Assembly (NCBI RefSeq): GCF_903995425.1
Contig: NC_050453.1
Coordinates: 26,306,435-26,370,434, forward strand
Reading direction: 5' to 3'
From: Onychomys torridus
Lineage: Eukaryota; Chordata; Mammalia; Rodentia; Cricetidae
Length of the DNA stretch: 64,000 nt
The stretch's first letter is position 1. Each line of letters starts with the position of its first letter. Shown here in pieces: positions 33,335-44,346 of this stretch. The notes under the pieces were generated by a model, which had not been told where the DNA came from, did not search any database, and saw only the letters and a list, made by a program, of their open reading frames with translations. The position numbers were made by a program, and so were the translations under genes.

Positions 33335-34650
33335 CATGTAATAAACTAACAAAAGGGGAGATCTAAGAGCCGTGCAGAGAAGCATGGCCTGTGCAGAAAG
33401 AACTTGTCAGGGCAGAGTTAGCAGCTCTGGCGCACCGCGGTTTGCCACATTCCCACCTCCACATGTTTCACCTTATCCTTGGGTTCCCATTTCTCCCTAA
33501 CCTTTGAGGTCAACCTTACTTGATCTCACATTGTCTCTCAGCCACAATCCCCGGGACTCAGCAGCACACAATGATCTATCAAGTCCTGATTCTTGATGTC
33601 ACCTGTCAAGGACTGTTGGATTTCAAGAAACAAAAACCATCTAAATTTAGCTGAAACCAAAAGAAGGTTCTTCCATTAAGTGGTGCCTCATTACCCAAGG
33701 CCAGGAAAAGTAACCAACCAACATATACTCTGATAACAGGGTACAAAAGACCCCCACCCACCCCCATCCGAGCTTTGCTTCTTTTCATTGTTAACCTTTC
33801 ACTGACATTATTTCTCTGTTGAGAGAGTCGTCTCTGGTCACCCAACCGTCACTGAAGCATCCCAAGCTTATGCTCTTACCCTCTTGGAGACCACGTGTTC
33901 TGTGGTCTCTTACTTCAGACTCTCACACAACAGAGTCAGATGATGAAAATTTGAGTCATTTGTTTACTCCAGTTTTCAGCTGTGACAGATGGACAGCTGC
34001 ACAGGTTAAACAGCAGCTGCTTCAGCCCATACCTTCTACAATAGCACCGAGAGATTTTCAAACAGAAGAACCGGACCGTGGTTCCCAGACAACTACCTTC
34101 TTCCTTCACCCCTATGGCCTACTGAACTTCAAGAGTCTATTGCTTACAACTCAAGGCTGAAGAGGGGAGTGGCAAGGGTATAGAGTAGCCAGGCAAGGTC
34201 TAACAGAGGAGCTGAGACATGCACTGTGTTTCCGCTATGGGGACATTGTCAAGACAGAGAGAATGAAGAGGGGAGCGACAAGACACACAGGAAAGCAACA
34301 GGGTGAAAATACACCTGCTGTTGCTGGGGAACTCAGTGGTGGCCATACTCATGAAAGAAGAGGAGATTTCACACAAGGTTCACCTTCTCCAATATTTGAA
34401 TAGCGACCCCTCCCCCACAGGACCTTTGACATTAGCATCTAGCAGGCTCCAATATTATTTACACACAAAAGCAAAATAGAACCACTGGGAAGAAAGTTTT
34501 CACCTCAAATCCTGAAGTGGGTAACTAACTCCTGATACCTTACTCTTCTACCCTAGCCAAGCACAGTGAAAGAATTCTCTCTCTGTATCTCTCTGTCTCC
34601 ATCTCCCCAGCTTTGGTTTGCAAACTGTTCCTGTCTGACTTCTTCCTCCC
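33335..34650. other. No recognised feature
   Basis: Unique-looking sequence; the frame at 33819-34160 (113 codons) lacks recognisable domain or exon signals. Confidence 0.5.
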
Positions 34651-34659
34651 GACTCCTGG

Positions 34660-36315
34660 AGAGATACTGTTTGCTGGAGACACCAGTACCCTCTGTCACT
34701 GAGACTATTGGAAAGTTTCCAGTCATTGTCTCATCTGATCTCTCAGCAGTATTTGATCTGCTGGCTGGATCCTTTTTCAGAACTCTGTCTTTCCATGGCT
34801 CACGGATGGCATACTCTCTGAGAATCCCTCTTCCCTTGTGGTCTCCCTCTAATGAACTGGATGATCTTGGTTTTGCAGACCTCAGTACGGTTATCTCCTC
34901 TCCTTTACCACAGGGACAGTGATTTCATCTACACAGTTATCATACACCAATCAGTGGCTCCAAACTCCAGCCCGGACATTGAGTCCAATACTTCCGTCTC
35001 TAACCCATCTAACTCAGCAGGTGTTACTATTCTGCATGTGACAGCTAAGAATGTGCTGACACAAGGTAACTCAGAAGATCCCATGGGATGGATCTTTGGA
35101 GCACAATAGCACAACCATATCTGTAGGTTAAGGAAAAAGAACTTGCAACCCCACCACCACCATTTCCCCACTCCCCATCTCTCTCCTCCCACCCACCCTC
35201 CTGTTTTGGGAGAAACTATCATAACCACTGACAAAACTCTGTTGCTAGGGTTCCATTGAGAGGTGCAGCCACAACGCACTCCTCCTCCCTGCTTGACTCT
35301 CTAGAAGTGAGCTCCACTGTGTATCTGACCACACAGACCCAGGTCACCTTTAAGCTTACAGTGTCACTGTCCTATTCTCTCAGCACCACCTACTATTTAT
35401 TAATATTTCAGTTCTCAGCCCTCAAATCTACCTCAACTATTTCAATTTATATTTATACCCACCTCACCAATAGCACAATTCCAAACACACTGAAACAGTT
35501 TGAAAATGCTTGTCTTGTCAAGCTATCTTCCCTCTATGCCCTCTTCACATAACAGCCAATGCTTTTAAAAATCCAGCTCTGATTGTGGGACTCTCTTTTG
35601 GGGATTCACAGTGGGTTGTGGTTTGTTGGTGGAGGAGGTTTTTTGTTTTGTTTTGTTTTGTTTTGTTTCTTGGAGGGGGAGTGGCATTGAGACAGGATCT
35701 CACTAAGTATTCTTTGTTGTCCTGGAACTTGCTACGTAGACCAGGCTAGTCTCCAATTCACAGAGATCAGCCTTCCTCAACCTCCTAAGTGCTAGGATTA
35801 AAAGTATGTGCCACCAAGCCTGGTCCAGGGTCCCACTGTTCTGAGGTAAATGTCAACCTGATTTTGTGACCTCAAGTCTTTACTAGGCAAACGATCCTTT
35901 ACTTTCTCCTATCTCAGATTCAGCTCCCCTCGCCTCTACAGGCAAGCAACTCATGCTTTCTTTTATGGCATTAAACCACACCGTTTCTCATCCTCAAGAC
36001 CTATGCAATGCAATGCCTTCTGCCTAGAACCTTCTTTTTCCTTTAACTGCTTTGAATTCCTAGTCCCTCAAAGTTTGGCCCAATGGCCCTTCTTCAAGGA
36101 GCCTTTTGGAATCTTCTCAGAGTAGGTCCAACATCTTAGTTACATATTCACAGAACTGTCTATATCTCTCCTTTTCTTGTCACAATTGGGATTAAGTAAT
36201 AATCTCATACATTAATTATTTAATATCTGTCTCTCTTGTTGGAATGGACCCATGAGGGTGGACAGTTGGTCCAGATTAATGAATATTGGGTTCTTGGTAT
36301 TGAGCAGCCTTACAG
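34660..36315 (+). mobile_element. Long LINE-2 remnant, split by a B1
   Basis: 34730-34770 encodes SSDLSAVFDLLAGSF, matching the L2 reverse transcriptase block around DLSAAFDTVDH. 34920-34990 keeps TTTCATCTACACAGTTATCA and CCCGGACATTGAGTCC phrases. 35550-35600 has CAGCCAATGCTTTTAAAAATC. After the B1, 35985-36315 follows the L2 3' end (CTGCCTAGAACCTTC, TTCTTCAAGGAGCCTTTTGG, ACATTAATTATTTAATATCT, ATGAGGGTGGACAG). All one orientation. Highly decayed, no complete frame. Confidence 0.75.
35640..35825 (-). repeat. B1 SINE, antisense, inside the L2
   Basis: GTTTT-rich tail, GAGACAGGATCTCACTAAGT, TAGACCAGGCTAGTCTCCAA, GTGCTAGGATTAAAAGTATG. Confidence 0.88.
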
Positions 36316-36354
36316 TGATGCGCACATATCCGAGCGCTGAATATATTAAATGAT

Positions 36355-36483
36355 AAGGACAAGCATGATAACACATACCTTTGCTAACAGCACTCAGAAG
36401 ACAGAGGCAGATGGTTCTCTGTGAGTTCGAGGCCTGCATGGTCTACAGAATGAGTTTCAGGCCATTCAGAGAGAAAGAGACCC
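36355..36483 (+). repeat. B1 SINE, diverged
   Basis: ACAAGCATGATAACACATAC, GACAGAGGCAGATGGTTCTC, GAGTTCGAGGCCTGCATGGT, GAGAGAAAGAGACCC. Confidence 0.8.
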
Positions 36484-36489
36484 ATTACA

Positions 36490-36955
36490 TGCTCACAAAG
36501 TACACTTTCAGTGAGTAAGGACTGTCTTCTCATCTTTCTTATTTTCTGGCAGCAATCAGAATAACAGGATAACCAAGTGAGCTCCCAAGGCCAGATTTGG
36601 AGCAAGCATAGACCCTGGGGATGGCTTTTATAGAAACATTTCCTCCATCTGAAACAAACACAACACAAAAGCACAGGCACTCTAGCGCCCTATAGACTCA
36701 GAAGAACAAGATGGAGTGGATAACTCAATTAATGAGAACTTAGCAATCTAAGTAACAGAAACATCAGTGAACCCCTGGGACAGAAGCACCATCATGGGAT
36801 GTGGCAGAAATGAACAGAATCCATACCATCTGATCTACATCCAAGCATCTAGAAAGGGGTCTGCTCTACCCTCCCACCATCTCCTCAGAAAGAGCTAACT
36901 CAAAATCCAATGCTGTCAGGCAGTTCTAAAATATTTTGCCTTACAATCTTGATAG
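36490..36955. other. No recognised feature
   Basis: Unique-looking sequence. Confidence 0.5.
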
Positions 36956-36960
36956 GAACT

Positions 36961-37132
36961 CTTTTTTGTTAAATAATTTATTTAGCTTTACATGCATTGG
37001 TGTGAGCATGTCAGATTCCCTGGAACTGGAGTTACAGACAGTTGTGAGCCACCATGTGGGTGCTGAGAACTAAATCAGAGTCCTCTGGAAGAGTAATCAG
37101 TGCTCTTAACCACTAAGCCATCTCTCCAGCCC
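36961..37132 (-). repeat. B2 SINE, antisense
   Basis: TTTATTTAGCTTTACATGCA, CTGGAGTTACAGACAGTTGT, GTGCTGAGAACTAAATCAGA, CCACTAAGCCATCTCTCCAG. Confidence 0.9.
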
Positions 37133-37344
37133 CCCTCCCCTGACAGAAACTTTTATAACCACAGTCCTGGTATCTTTCTAAAGACATAAAAGCCTAAGAG
37201 GTTCTGGGAGGACTTGACAGGGTCGCTCAGAAGTCTGAGCTCTCCTGTGTGTATGTGCTGAATGGGGCAGTACCCACCCCTGAGACCGTTGATTTTTCTT
37301 CCCAGAACTTACTCAGATTCACCCTACCAGATGATTGTTAGTGG

Positions 37345-37670
37345 TCCAGGATACAAAACAATGATGGTAATCATAATAAGTACCACAATCCTAATGATTT
37401 CCATTTTCACAGTGGATAGACAGGCCCCATGTGAGTGTCTTCACATGCCGCCATGTCTTTCACTCTGGCAGGTAGCCCCAGCATCACGGTCTATCACTGT
37501 CGCAGTTTTACAGGTGAGTGACCATGCACATGCACAAAGAGGGTAAGTCATTGGCTCGTGTTCACTCGGTTTTCCTAAATTTGTGCAAGTCCAAATAGAA
37601 CTGAAACTTGAACTCAGGCATGCTAGCTGCCATGCCTACGTTCTTCATCAGCACACTGCAGGAGTTTATC
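37345..37670 (+). repeat. MIR-like remnant
   Basis: GATTTCCATTTTCACAG, CAGTTTTACAGGTGAGTGA, GGGTAAGTCATTGGCTCGTG and ACTTGAACTCAGGCATGC follow MIR order, though stretched by insertions. Confidence 0.5.
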
Positions 37671-37717
37671 TCTGTTGTCAGAGTTTGGGTGGGATAGAAA
37701 CTTGGATTTTTTTTTTT

Positions 37718-37845
37718 AAAGTGGTGTATGTCTGTAATCCTAGCACTTTAAAGATTGAGGTGGTGAGATGGCTGGGAATTGATGGATACTGATTTTGAGA
37801 TCTGCCTGGGATGCAGAGCAAGACCTTGTCTGAAAGGGAGAGGTC
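37718..37845 (+). repeat. Old B1-like fragment
   Basis: GTGGTGTATGTCTGTAATCC, TAGCACTTTAAAGATTGAGG and AGCAAGACCTTGTCTG suggest an old 7SL-derived SINE; weak. Confidence 0.5.
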
Positions 37846-37868
37846 AAGTGAGACTGAGACCAATAGCA

Positions 37869-37871
<3 letters not shown>

Positions 37872-37917
<46 letters not shown>
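37872..37917. repeat. (GA)n microsatellite
   Basis: About 23 uninterrupted GA units. Confidence 0.98.
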
Positions 37918-37920
<3 letters not shown>

Positions 37921-37924
37921 AGAC

Positions 37925-38025
37925 TAGAGCCAGGCTTGATGGTACACATCTGCAGTCCAAGGATGTGGGAAATGGAAGCAGGAGAATTACTAGTTCAAGG
38001 TCAGCCTGGATATATAGAGTTGAAA
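37925..38025 (+). repeat. B1 SINE, diverged
   Basis: GAGCCAGGCTTGATGGTACA, GGAAGCAGGAGAATTACTAG, GTTCAAGGTCAGCCTGG; the tail became the GGAA tract that follows. Confidence 0.75.
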
Positions 38026-38112
38026 GGAAGGAAGGAAGGAAGGAAGGAAGGAAGGAAGGAAGGAAGCAAGGAAGCAAGGAAGCAAGGAAGCAAGGAAGCA
38101 AGGAAGGAAGGA
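38025..38112. repeat. (GGAA)n / (GCAAGGAA)n microsatellite
   Basis: Ten or so GGAA units followed by five GCAAGGAA variants. Confidence 0.97.
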
Positions 38113-38290
38113 GCAGACAGGGTGGATTGATCTTTAAGTTCTGATCTCCCAGTCTTCAGTCTGCGAGTGTAATACCCTGCCATCGCATGATGCCCCAGCC
38201 ATCTCTCCTTCTCTTCTTTTCCCCATGCCCTGTTCTCCATCACCATGATGTGAGAGTTGTTAGTTCAAGTGTGGAATCCAATGCTCAGAT

Positions 38291-38291
<1 letters not shown>

Positions 38292-38330
<39 letters not shown>
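38292..38330. repeat. (AC)n microsatellite
   Basis: About 19 AC units. Confidence 0.98.
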
Positions 38331-38334
<4 letters not shown>

Positions 38335-39180
38335 CACACAAAGGGGTGGGGGGGGCTGGTCACGGTGTCCAGTGGGTGCCAGGCAGAAATGCCAGGAGGG
38401 ACAGATGCCAGGGCTGGTCACAGAGTTCTTCTCCTGACCCCTCATGGCAGTGGGAGGCAAATGTATGCAATCCCTTGAAGGCTTCCCCTTGCTTTGTTCA
38501 ATCATTCGGGAGTGAACTACCATGTATTGTTAAAATATCCAGTGATGGGTGAAAAGAACAGCACATTCTCCAGGGAGTTTGAAAGGTCTCCGCTTTCCCA
38601 TGCATTTAAAGTAGAGCAGGCTGTCTGGCATAGTGTCTTTTGTAGTCCAAAGTGTTTGCGTGTTTTGAAGAAAATGATGTGTGTTCTGCTTTGTAGTTTT
38701 GCTAAACGTTTAAAAGCACAACAGAGAGTCTTCTAAAAATGTAACTGCGATAGAAATGCCTGGAGAACACAAGAGGCTGAGACAGCAAGCACGGGCAGCG
38801 TCCAAAGCCTTGAACGTGATGTTCAGGCTTCGCAGGGATCAGAAGAGCCCTCTGGAGTTAACAAAGCACCATTCCTGAACTCGGCAAACCGCAAGATGCT
38901 CATATACATGCTGGTGGTTTCCTGCAGTATTAGCTAATTCTTTGCATACGGTTCACATAGGAAGACTTGCTAGTGAATGTGGCTATGGTGGACATTACTC
39001 AACAGTTCTGAGTTCATTAGCAGTGCACAAGTCTGTGTGCACACATGCCTCATCAGACACGCATGTGGGCTAAATGCATCAGGAGTCCTTCTCAACAGTC
39101 CTGGCATCAGACCCATGAAACAGTCCCACACTGTCAATCATGGCTGTGGAGAATCTTAAACTGACATTAAGAAATACGCA
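38335..39180. other. No recognised feature
   Basis: Unique-looking sequence with a G-run at 38345-38356. Confidence 0.5.
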
Positions 39181-39183
39181 TGA

Positions 39184-39500
39184 GGGTTGAGGAGATGGCT
39201 CAGTGGATAAAGTGATTGCTGAACAACCATGAGGACCTGAGTTCAGATACAAGCTGGGCTCAGCAGGCACATGACTGTAACCCCAGCACTGGGGAGGAGG
39301 CAGAGATAGATAGACCCTGGAGTCTCACTGGCCAGTCATTTTAGCTGAAAGGGGGACCCCAAGTTTAGAGAAAAAACCTACCTCAAAAATAAAGAAGTTG
39401 TTGAGGAAGATGCCCAACGTTAACCTGCGTGTTCTACACATGTCTGCAAGGGCAGGAGACCACCCCCAACACGCATACACACACACAATAAATGAATAAA
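39184..39500 (+). repeat. B4-type composite SINE
   Basis: GGGTTGAGGAGATGGCTCAG head (ID-like), CATGAGGACCTGAGTTCAGA, then the B1-like arm CCCCAGCACTGGGGAGG and a tail ACACACACACAATAAATG. Confidence 0.85.
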
Positions 39501-39599
39501 AGTTTAACAAAAGAAATACAGCTGTAGGAGCAGGTTTTCTCAGCTTTTTCAATGTTTTCGTTTATTTACTTTTAATTTTCTTTCTTTTTTCATTGTACG

Positions 39600-39745
39600 A
39601 ATGTAGGGGTTAGGAGCATGGCATGCCACAGCAAGCATTGAGAAGGGACAAAGTGTGGGAGTCAGTTCTCTCCTACTGTGTGAGTCCTGGGGATGTCATT
39701 CAGTTCATCAGCCTTTCATGGCAAGTGCCCTGACCCACTGAGCCT
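39600..39745 (-). repeat. RSINE1-like SINE, antisense
   Basis: GGGAGTCAGTTCTCTCCTAC, TGTGAGTCCTGGGGATGTCA, TTCATGGCAAGTGCCCTGAC and CCACTGAGCC match the reverse complement of RSINE1. Confidence 0.75.
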
Positions 39746-39749
39746 CATT

Positions 39750-40935
39750 CTCATCCTCTCACTCAATGACTGGAGATGCACAGTGTCCACCACCGGACTC
39801 TAAGACCCAGGCCCGAGGTCGCAACCGTGTCTAGAATGTGAATTTGCATCCCACATGCTCATTGTGTATAGGCAGCACCCCCATCCCTCAAGCCTCACCC
39901 ACCTGACTTCTTCTCATTTCCTATGTTTGTTATGAGAGCGATAAAGACGCACGCATCACCCTCCCTCCTTCCCAAACTGCCTCTGTCTACCTCCCATGTC
40001 TGTTTGGGGCTTTGTCAGTCTCTTCCTCTATATATCATCTCTTTTAGTTCCAAAAATAGATCATTCGATTTCAGAAGAACAATTAACTGAGAAGCGGGAG
40101 GGGGGATCTGAAGTAGGGGAAGGCATTTGAGCTTCTCTGTTAGGCATGGAGTCACCGGCGGTGCCAGGCAGCATCTTTACTGGAGTTGCTGTTTTATTCT
40201 CAAATATGAGCTTCCGTAAAACCAGGGACTCAGAAAGGTCACACTAGTCTCTGCAAGTTCCCCAAACGCCCCTGTCAGCTTGAAACAGTCCCAGAACACC
40301 GCTGCTTAGCGACTGTGATTTCATGAGTGCTGGTGCAAGATTTGCTCCATAAAGCACTGCTTGGCGTTTTACGTGACTTCTCACCCAGTGAATATTTATT
40401 ATCTCCTCAATACTTTGACCTGTCTCCTGAAACCTTGTACACCTGGAGTCCTCTGACAGCTCCAAGGAGCTTTTCCTTTGAGACGGGCAGTCCTTTTAAA
40501 GGTGATCTTTAGAAACACGGACATCAGAACCACATGAGGTTCTGTCCAGACGGCACATGGCTGACCTACTTCTCCTCCAGAGGAGCCAGTTGATGTGAAT
40601 GGGTCTGAGAAGCGCTAACAGAAGGATTCTTCAGGAAGGCATGGCCTAGTTTAGAAAGTTAAGGACCCTCCAAAGCAGTGGGTCTCTGCAGTGATTTTAT
40701 CCTCTGGGCAATGTGGGATTTTGGTTTGTTATAGCTAAAAGAAATGGATGGGTACTACAGGCTTCTAAGGGAAGAGGCCAGAGATACTGTGAAATGTCCT
40801 GCAGTGGACAGGAAATCCATCCACAGCAAATACTTGAGCAGCAGGATGTCATTAGTACCAAGATTGAGGGATTCTTCTGAAGAAGAGACAAGTCTGGGCC
40901 CAGCCTAGAATCCCCAGTCTCTGCACAAGAACCCT
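39750..40935. other. No recognised feature
   Basis: About 1.2 kb of unique sequence with somewhat higher GC. No exon signal found. Confidence 0.5.
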
Positions 40936-40939
40936 GGAG

Positions 40940-40987
40940 GGTGTTTGTTTGTTTGTTTGATTGGTTGGTTGGTTGGTTGGTTGGTTA
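40940..40987. repeat. (GTTT)n(GGTT)n microsatellite
   Basis: Three GTTT units then about six GGTT units. Confidence 0.95.
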
Positions 40988-41064
40988 AGGTTAGTTTGGC
41001 TTGTTTGAATTGGCAAGTATTCTCTGCACATAGCCATCAGTTTCATGAAGTTTTTTTCAGTAAT

Positions 41065-41560
41065 GTAGATCATATATTGGCCATTTCACACATGATACCA
41101 TCCCCTTCCTTTTCCCAAATAGGAGCTTCTACTTTCATGTTATATGTGTATATGATTGTATGTATATATACTTTATATGTATATAGTCTAGGATCCACAT
41201 ATGAGAAAAAGCACGTGATATGTGCCCTTATAGTCTGACTTATTTTATTTAATGTGGTCATCAGTTCTATCCATGTTCATCCAAATGATTTAATTTTATT
41301 CTTCTTTATTGCTGAAGGAAATACCATGGTGCATATGCCTATGTTTTGTTTTTAATCTATTCACCTGTTGACTGACATCATAGCTAATTCCATAACTTGG
41401 CTAGTTATTGTGGACCCATAAATATGTGTGTGCAGATACCTTGTGCAGTGCTGACTTTGATTCCTTTGGCTATGATCCCAATGATGATCATAAAGTAACT
41501 CTGTTTTTAGGATTTTGAGGTACCCCTGTAGTAACCAGACTGAAGGGTTTGTTTTCTAAT
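41065..41560 (-). mobile_element. Ancient L1 fragment, antisense (ORF2 3' part)
   Basis: TTCTATCCATGTTCATCC, TTTATTGCTGAAGGAAATAC, CATGGTGCATATGCC, ATTCACCTGTTGACTGACAT and GGCTAGTTATTGTGGACCC follow the antisense reading of the mammalian L1 ORF2 end (the region coding WxxMEYYSAIKK). Confidence 0.72.
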
Positions 41561-41564
41561 GGTT

Positions 41565-42020
41565 TAGAATAATGCTTTCTATACTGAATCATTTATTCAT
41601 CTTATTGATCTATGGTCAACATATTTTAATGGAATTACATAGAATGGAAGATAATAGAATGAGAAAAAAAAAGAATCTATACCAGAGTCTGCTTCATATC
41701 ATAAGGACAAGTGTTCATGAAATTTTTATTTTGGTTTCATATATTAGCTTATTTATGGTAGGATAGATACAAAGGAATGCAAAATGTCTTTCTCTTACAT
41801 GTTGTTTTATTATCCAGTGTGATAAATGTCCAGAAATGGGTGAGGCCATTTAAATGTGAAGAATAAATCAATGAAAATCCTAGAAGATAGTGCTGAACAC
41901 CTCTTCCTGAGACAAGGGGCAAGCAGTTAAGAAATGCACCTGGGCGTGTCACCAAGTGGAATACACAGGTGTTTAGCAAGCAGGCAAGAGATGTCTGGGT
42001 TTTCAAAAGCAATGGGAAAT
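41565..42020. other. No recognised feature
   Basis: AT-rich unique sequence between two ancient L1 fragments of opposite orientation. Confidence 0.45.
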
Positions 42021-42024
42021 AGTG

Positions 42025-42444
42025 ATTTAAAACTGTAATATGACATACGTATACAAGTTCCAGAATGTCTAAAATTAAAAATAGGCAATGTCAGCTGTAA
42101 CGAGAACAGGAAATATGGGCTATTTTACACACTCCTAGTTGAAAGTGTAAATCAATATGCATATTTTTAGAAACAATGATATACTAAAACTAAGTGCTCA
42201 CTTATTTTAAGATCTACCAGCTCTACTCTGAAGTATTCCAATAGAACTTCCCATGGCATTAGATACAGAAGAATGATCATTTTTCCATAAGTTACAACCT
42301 CATGTTGAAAATAACCCAAATAGTAGGACACCAAAATATTACATGGTCATGGGAAGTGAAAAAACAGCAAAGATTAATATTCCAAAGATAAAGTTAAATT
42401 AAAGAAATCAGACACGTAGAATGCCATTTATATACATGTCGATC
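42025..42444 (+). mobile_element. Ancient L1/HAL1 fragment, sense
   Basis: TGTCTAAAATTAAAAATAGG, ACACTCCTAGTTGAAAGTGT, AAATCAATATGC, TCTACCAGCTCTACTCTGAA and AATAACCCAAATAGTAGG recall the region coding for the L1 ORF2 C-terminus. Confidence 0.65.
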
Positions 42445-42892
42445 TGTTGTTTTAACTTCAGCACAGTGGCTGCACCTTGACCTATTGCTATCTCAGCCAG
42501 CAACTGCAACTCCACAATTACCAGCCTGTTTCTCCAGCAGCGGCCTGGCCACTAAACTGAATCTCCACCATTCTAATTATGAATGAGACTCGAGATTCAA
42601 AGTCTGGGGTGAAAACCTGCAAACTCAGAGAGGCTAAGTAGCAACTACCTAACCCTTTCTCCTTACCAGTGTCCACAGAAGACCTGTGCTTTGCCAAATG
42701 AAAAGGCTGTGCTATTCCAAACCTTACCCTACTATGTCCTGTGACTCCCTATCTTTCCTGGATGCCCTCTAAGACTCTATGATTACTTTCTGTCAACTAG
42801 TTGCTAACTCGTCTCCTGACCCAAGGTTAATTTTATTTAATTAATGCAAATGCAAACTCGGGATTCACTGTGTGTTCGAATATCTCCCAACA
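42445..42892. mobile_element. Solo LTR, 448 bp, 6-bp duplication with CpG decay
   Basis: Ends are TGTTG..CAACA, a perfect inverted terminal pentamer. Flanks are TCGATC (42439-42444) and TCAATC (42893-42898), identical but for CG to CA. Internal phrases (TTCAAAGTCTGGGGTGAAAA, CCTGCAAACTCAGAGAGGCT, GGATTCACTGTGTGTTCG) recall an LTR common in cricetids. It landed next to or in the ancient L1 at 42025. Orientation not resolved. Confidence 0.82.
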
Positions 42893-42929
42893 TCAATCTA
42901 TGAAAAGCTAATTAGTCGCATACTTAAAA

Positions 42930-43077
42930 GAATATAAGAGCCAGGTGTGGTGGTGGATACCTTTACTTTCAGCCATTGAGGGGCAGAGGCAAATAGATCT
43001 CTGTGAGTCTGAGGCCAACTTGATCTATAGAGTGAGTTCCAGGACTGCCCTGGCTACATAGAGATGGGGGGGGGGGG
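42930..43077 (+). repeat. B1 SINE ending in a 12-G run
   Basis: GAGCCAGGTGTGGTGGTGGA, TCTGTGAGTCTGAGGCC, GAGTGAGTTCCAGGACTGCC, CTACATAGAGAT followed by 12 G (43066-43077) instead of CCCTGTCTC plus A tail. Confidence 0.9.
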
Positions 43078-43239
43078 CAATAAAAAGGATGCTATTGCTG
43101 TTAAAAATGGGCAACTGTCACCTTTTGTGGAGAGAACTAGCATTATGACTGTAAAAAGATGGCTCAGAGGTCAGGGATGCTAGCTCAGTGTTAATCTATT
43201 CCTAAGGAATAGGACACATTGGTGTAATATCACTGAGGG
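43078..43239. other. No recognised feature
   Basis: Short unassigned segment before the antisense LTR. Confidence 0.4.
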
Positions 43240-43513
43240 ATGCCAGGGCAGGAGCTAAATGCAGCAACCTAGAGGCAGGAACTGAAGTAGAGACCATGGA
43301 CAAAGGTTTCTTCTTGGCTTGCTTCCCATAGATTGCTCAGCTTGGTTTCTCATACAGCCCAGGCCCACCTGACTAGATGGGCTGGGTCCTTCTACATCCA
43401 TTAGCAATTTAAAAAATGTCCACACAGATATACCAACAAATCAATCAATTTTTCAACTGAGATTTTTCTCTTCCCAGGTGTGTCAAGCTGACAACCAAGA
43501 TTAACCATCACAA
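43240..43513 (-). mobile_element. MaLR-type LTR, antisense
   Basis: AGGCAGGAACTGAAGTAGAG, GGCTTGCTTCCCATAGATTG, GATGGGCTGGGTCCTTCTAC, then GTGTCAAGCTGACAACC and ACCATCACA. It is the antisense counterpart of the family at 57114. Confidence 0.7.
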
Positions 43514-44310
43514 GTCTATTCCTTGTCAACTTGACATACAAGCGCATCACTGTAAAACTATAACCCTTCCTTTCTTATTTACCCCCATGTTCTCATGTTA
43601 ATATCACAATATTAAACATAGAACATCATTGAAAGTTCTACCACCTCATAATAATTCCAGTGATTTAAATGTACAAGTTCTATTTTCAAATCCAAAGTCT
43701 CTCACCTCTGGGCTCCTGTAAAACACACAATAAATTATGTACTTTATTGCTCTGAGAGGGCAAAAAACAGAAGACAATTATTATAATCAGATGAAAGCAA
43801 ACCCCAAGTCCAGCAGCATAGTTCAAATCCTATTGCTCAGTGTTTGACATACAGGACTCAACTTATGATCTCTAAGGCTCCAAAGAGCTTGAGAAATCCT
43901 CCTTTTCTAGCTCTGCCATTATCTCATAGGCTCAGGCCAGCCCCCCTGTACACCTGTCACTGTACTTGGTGGTCATCTCACAGCCTTGGCATCTCCAGTA
44001 TGCTGGGATCTCTACGTCAGCTGAGGTTGCACCTTCACCAATGGCCTCTTCAAGAACTCTGGCCTTGTCATATGGTACCAAGTCTCAGTTTCTCCCTATA
44101 GCCCCTTCAGTCCCAGGGTTCCCACTACAGCTGTTCTGTACCTTCACTAATAGCATCTCCTAGCTTACATTCAAGGAGACTCACCCTGGCACACAGTGCC
44201 AAGCTTAACCTGCTCTCCATGACTTCTTCATGCTCAGAGGCTCTCACACATTTCCAAACTCAGCTGCCAGCTTATGATGTAACCTTAGTCCAGGCAGTGG
44301 TGGTGGTGGT

Positions 44311-44346
<36 letters not shown>

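Noticed and set aside
33819..34160. 113-codon frame on plus
   Set aside because: No recognisable motif and no exon context; near the length expected by chance in 64 kb.
34566..34922. 118-codon frame as a possible gene
   Set aside because: Its DLSAVFD block and following phrases fit a LINE-2 remnant, with no intact domain.
37779..38246. Several open frames rich in Arg-Glu or Glu-Gly-Arg-Lys
   Set aside because: They translate GA and GGAA microsatellites.
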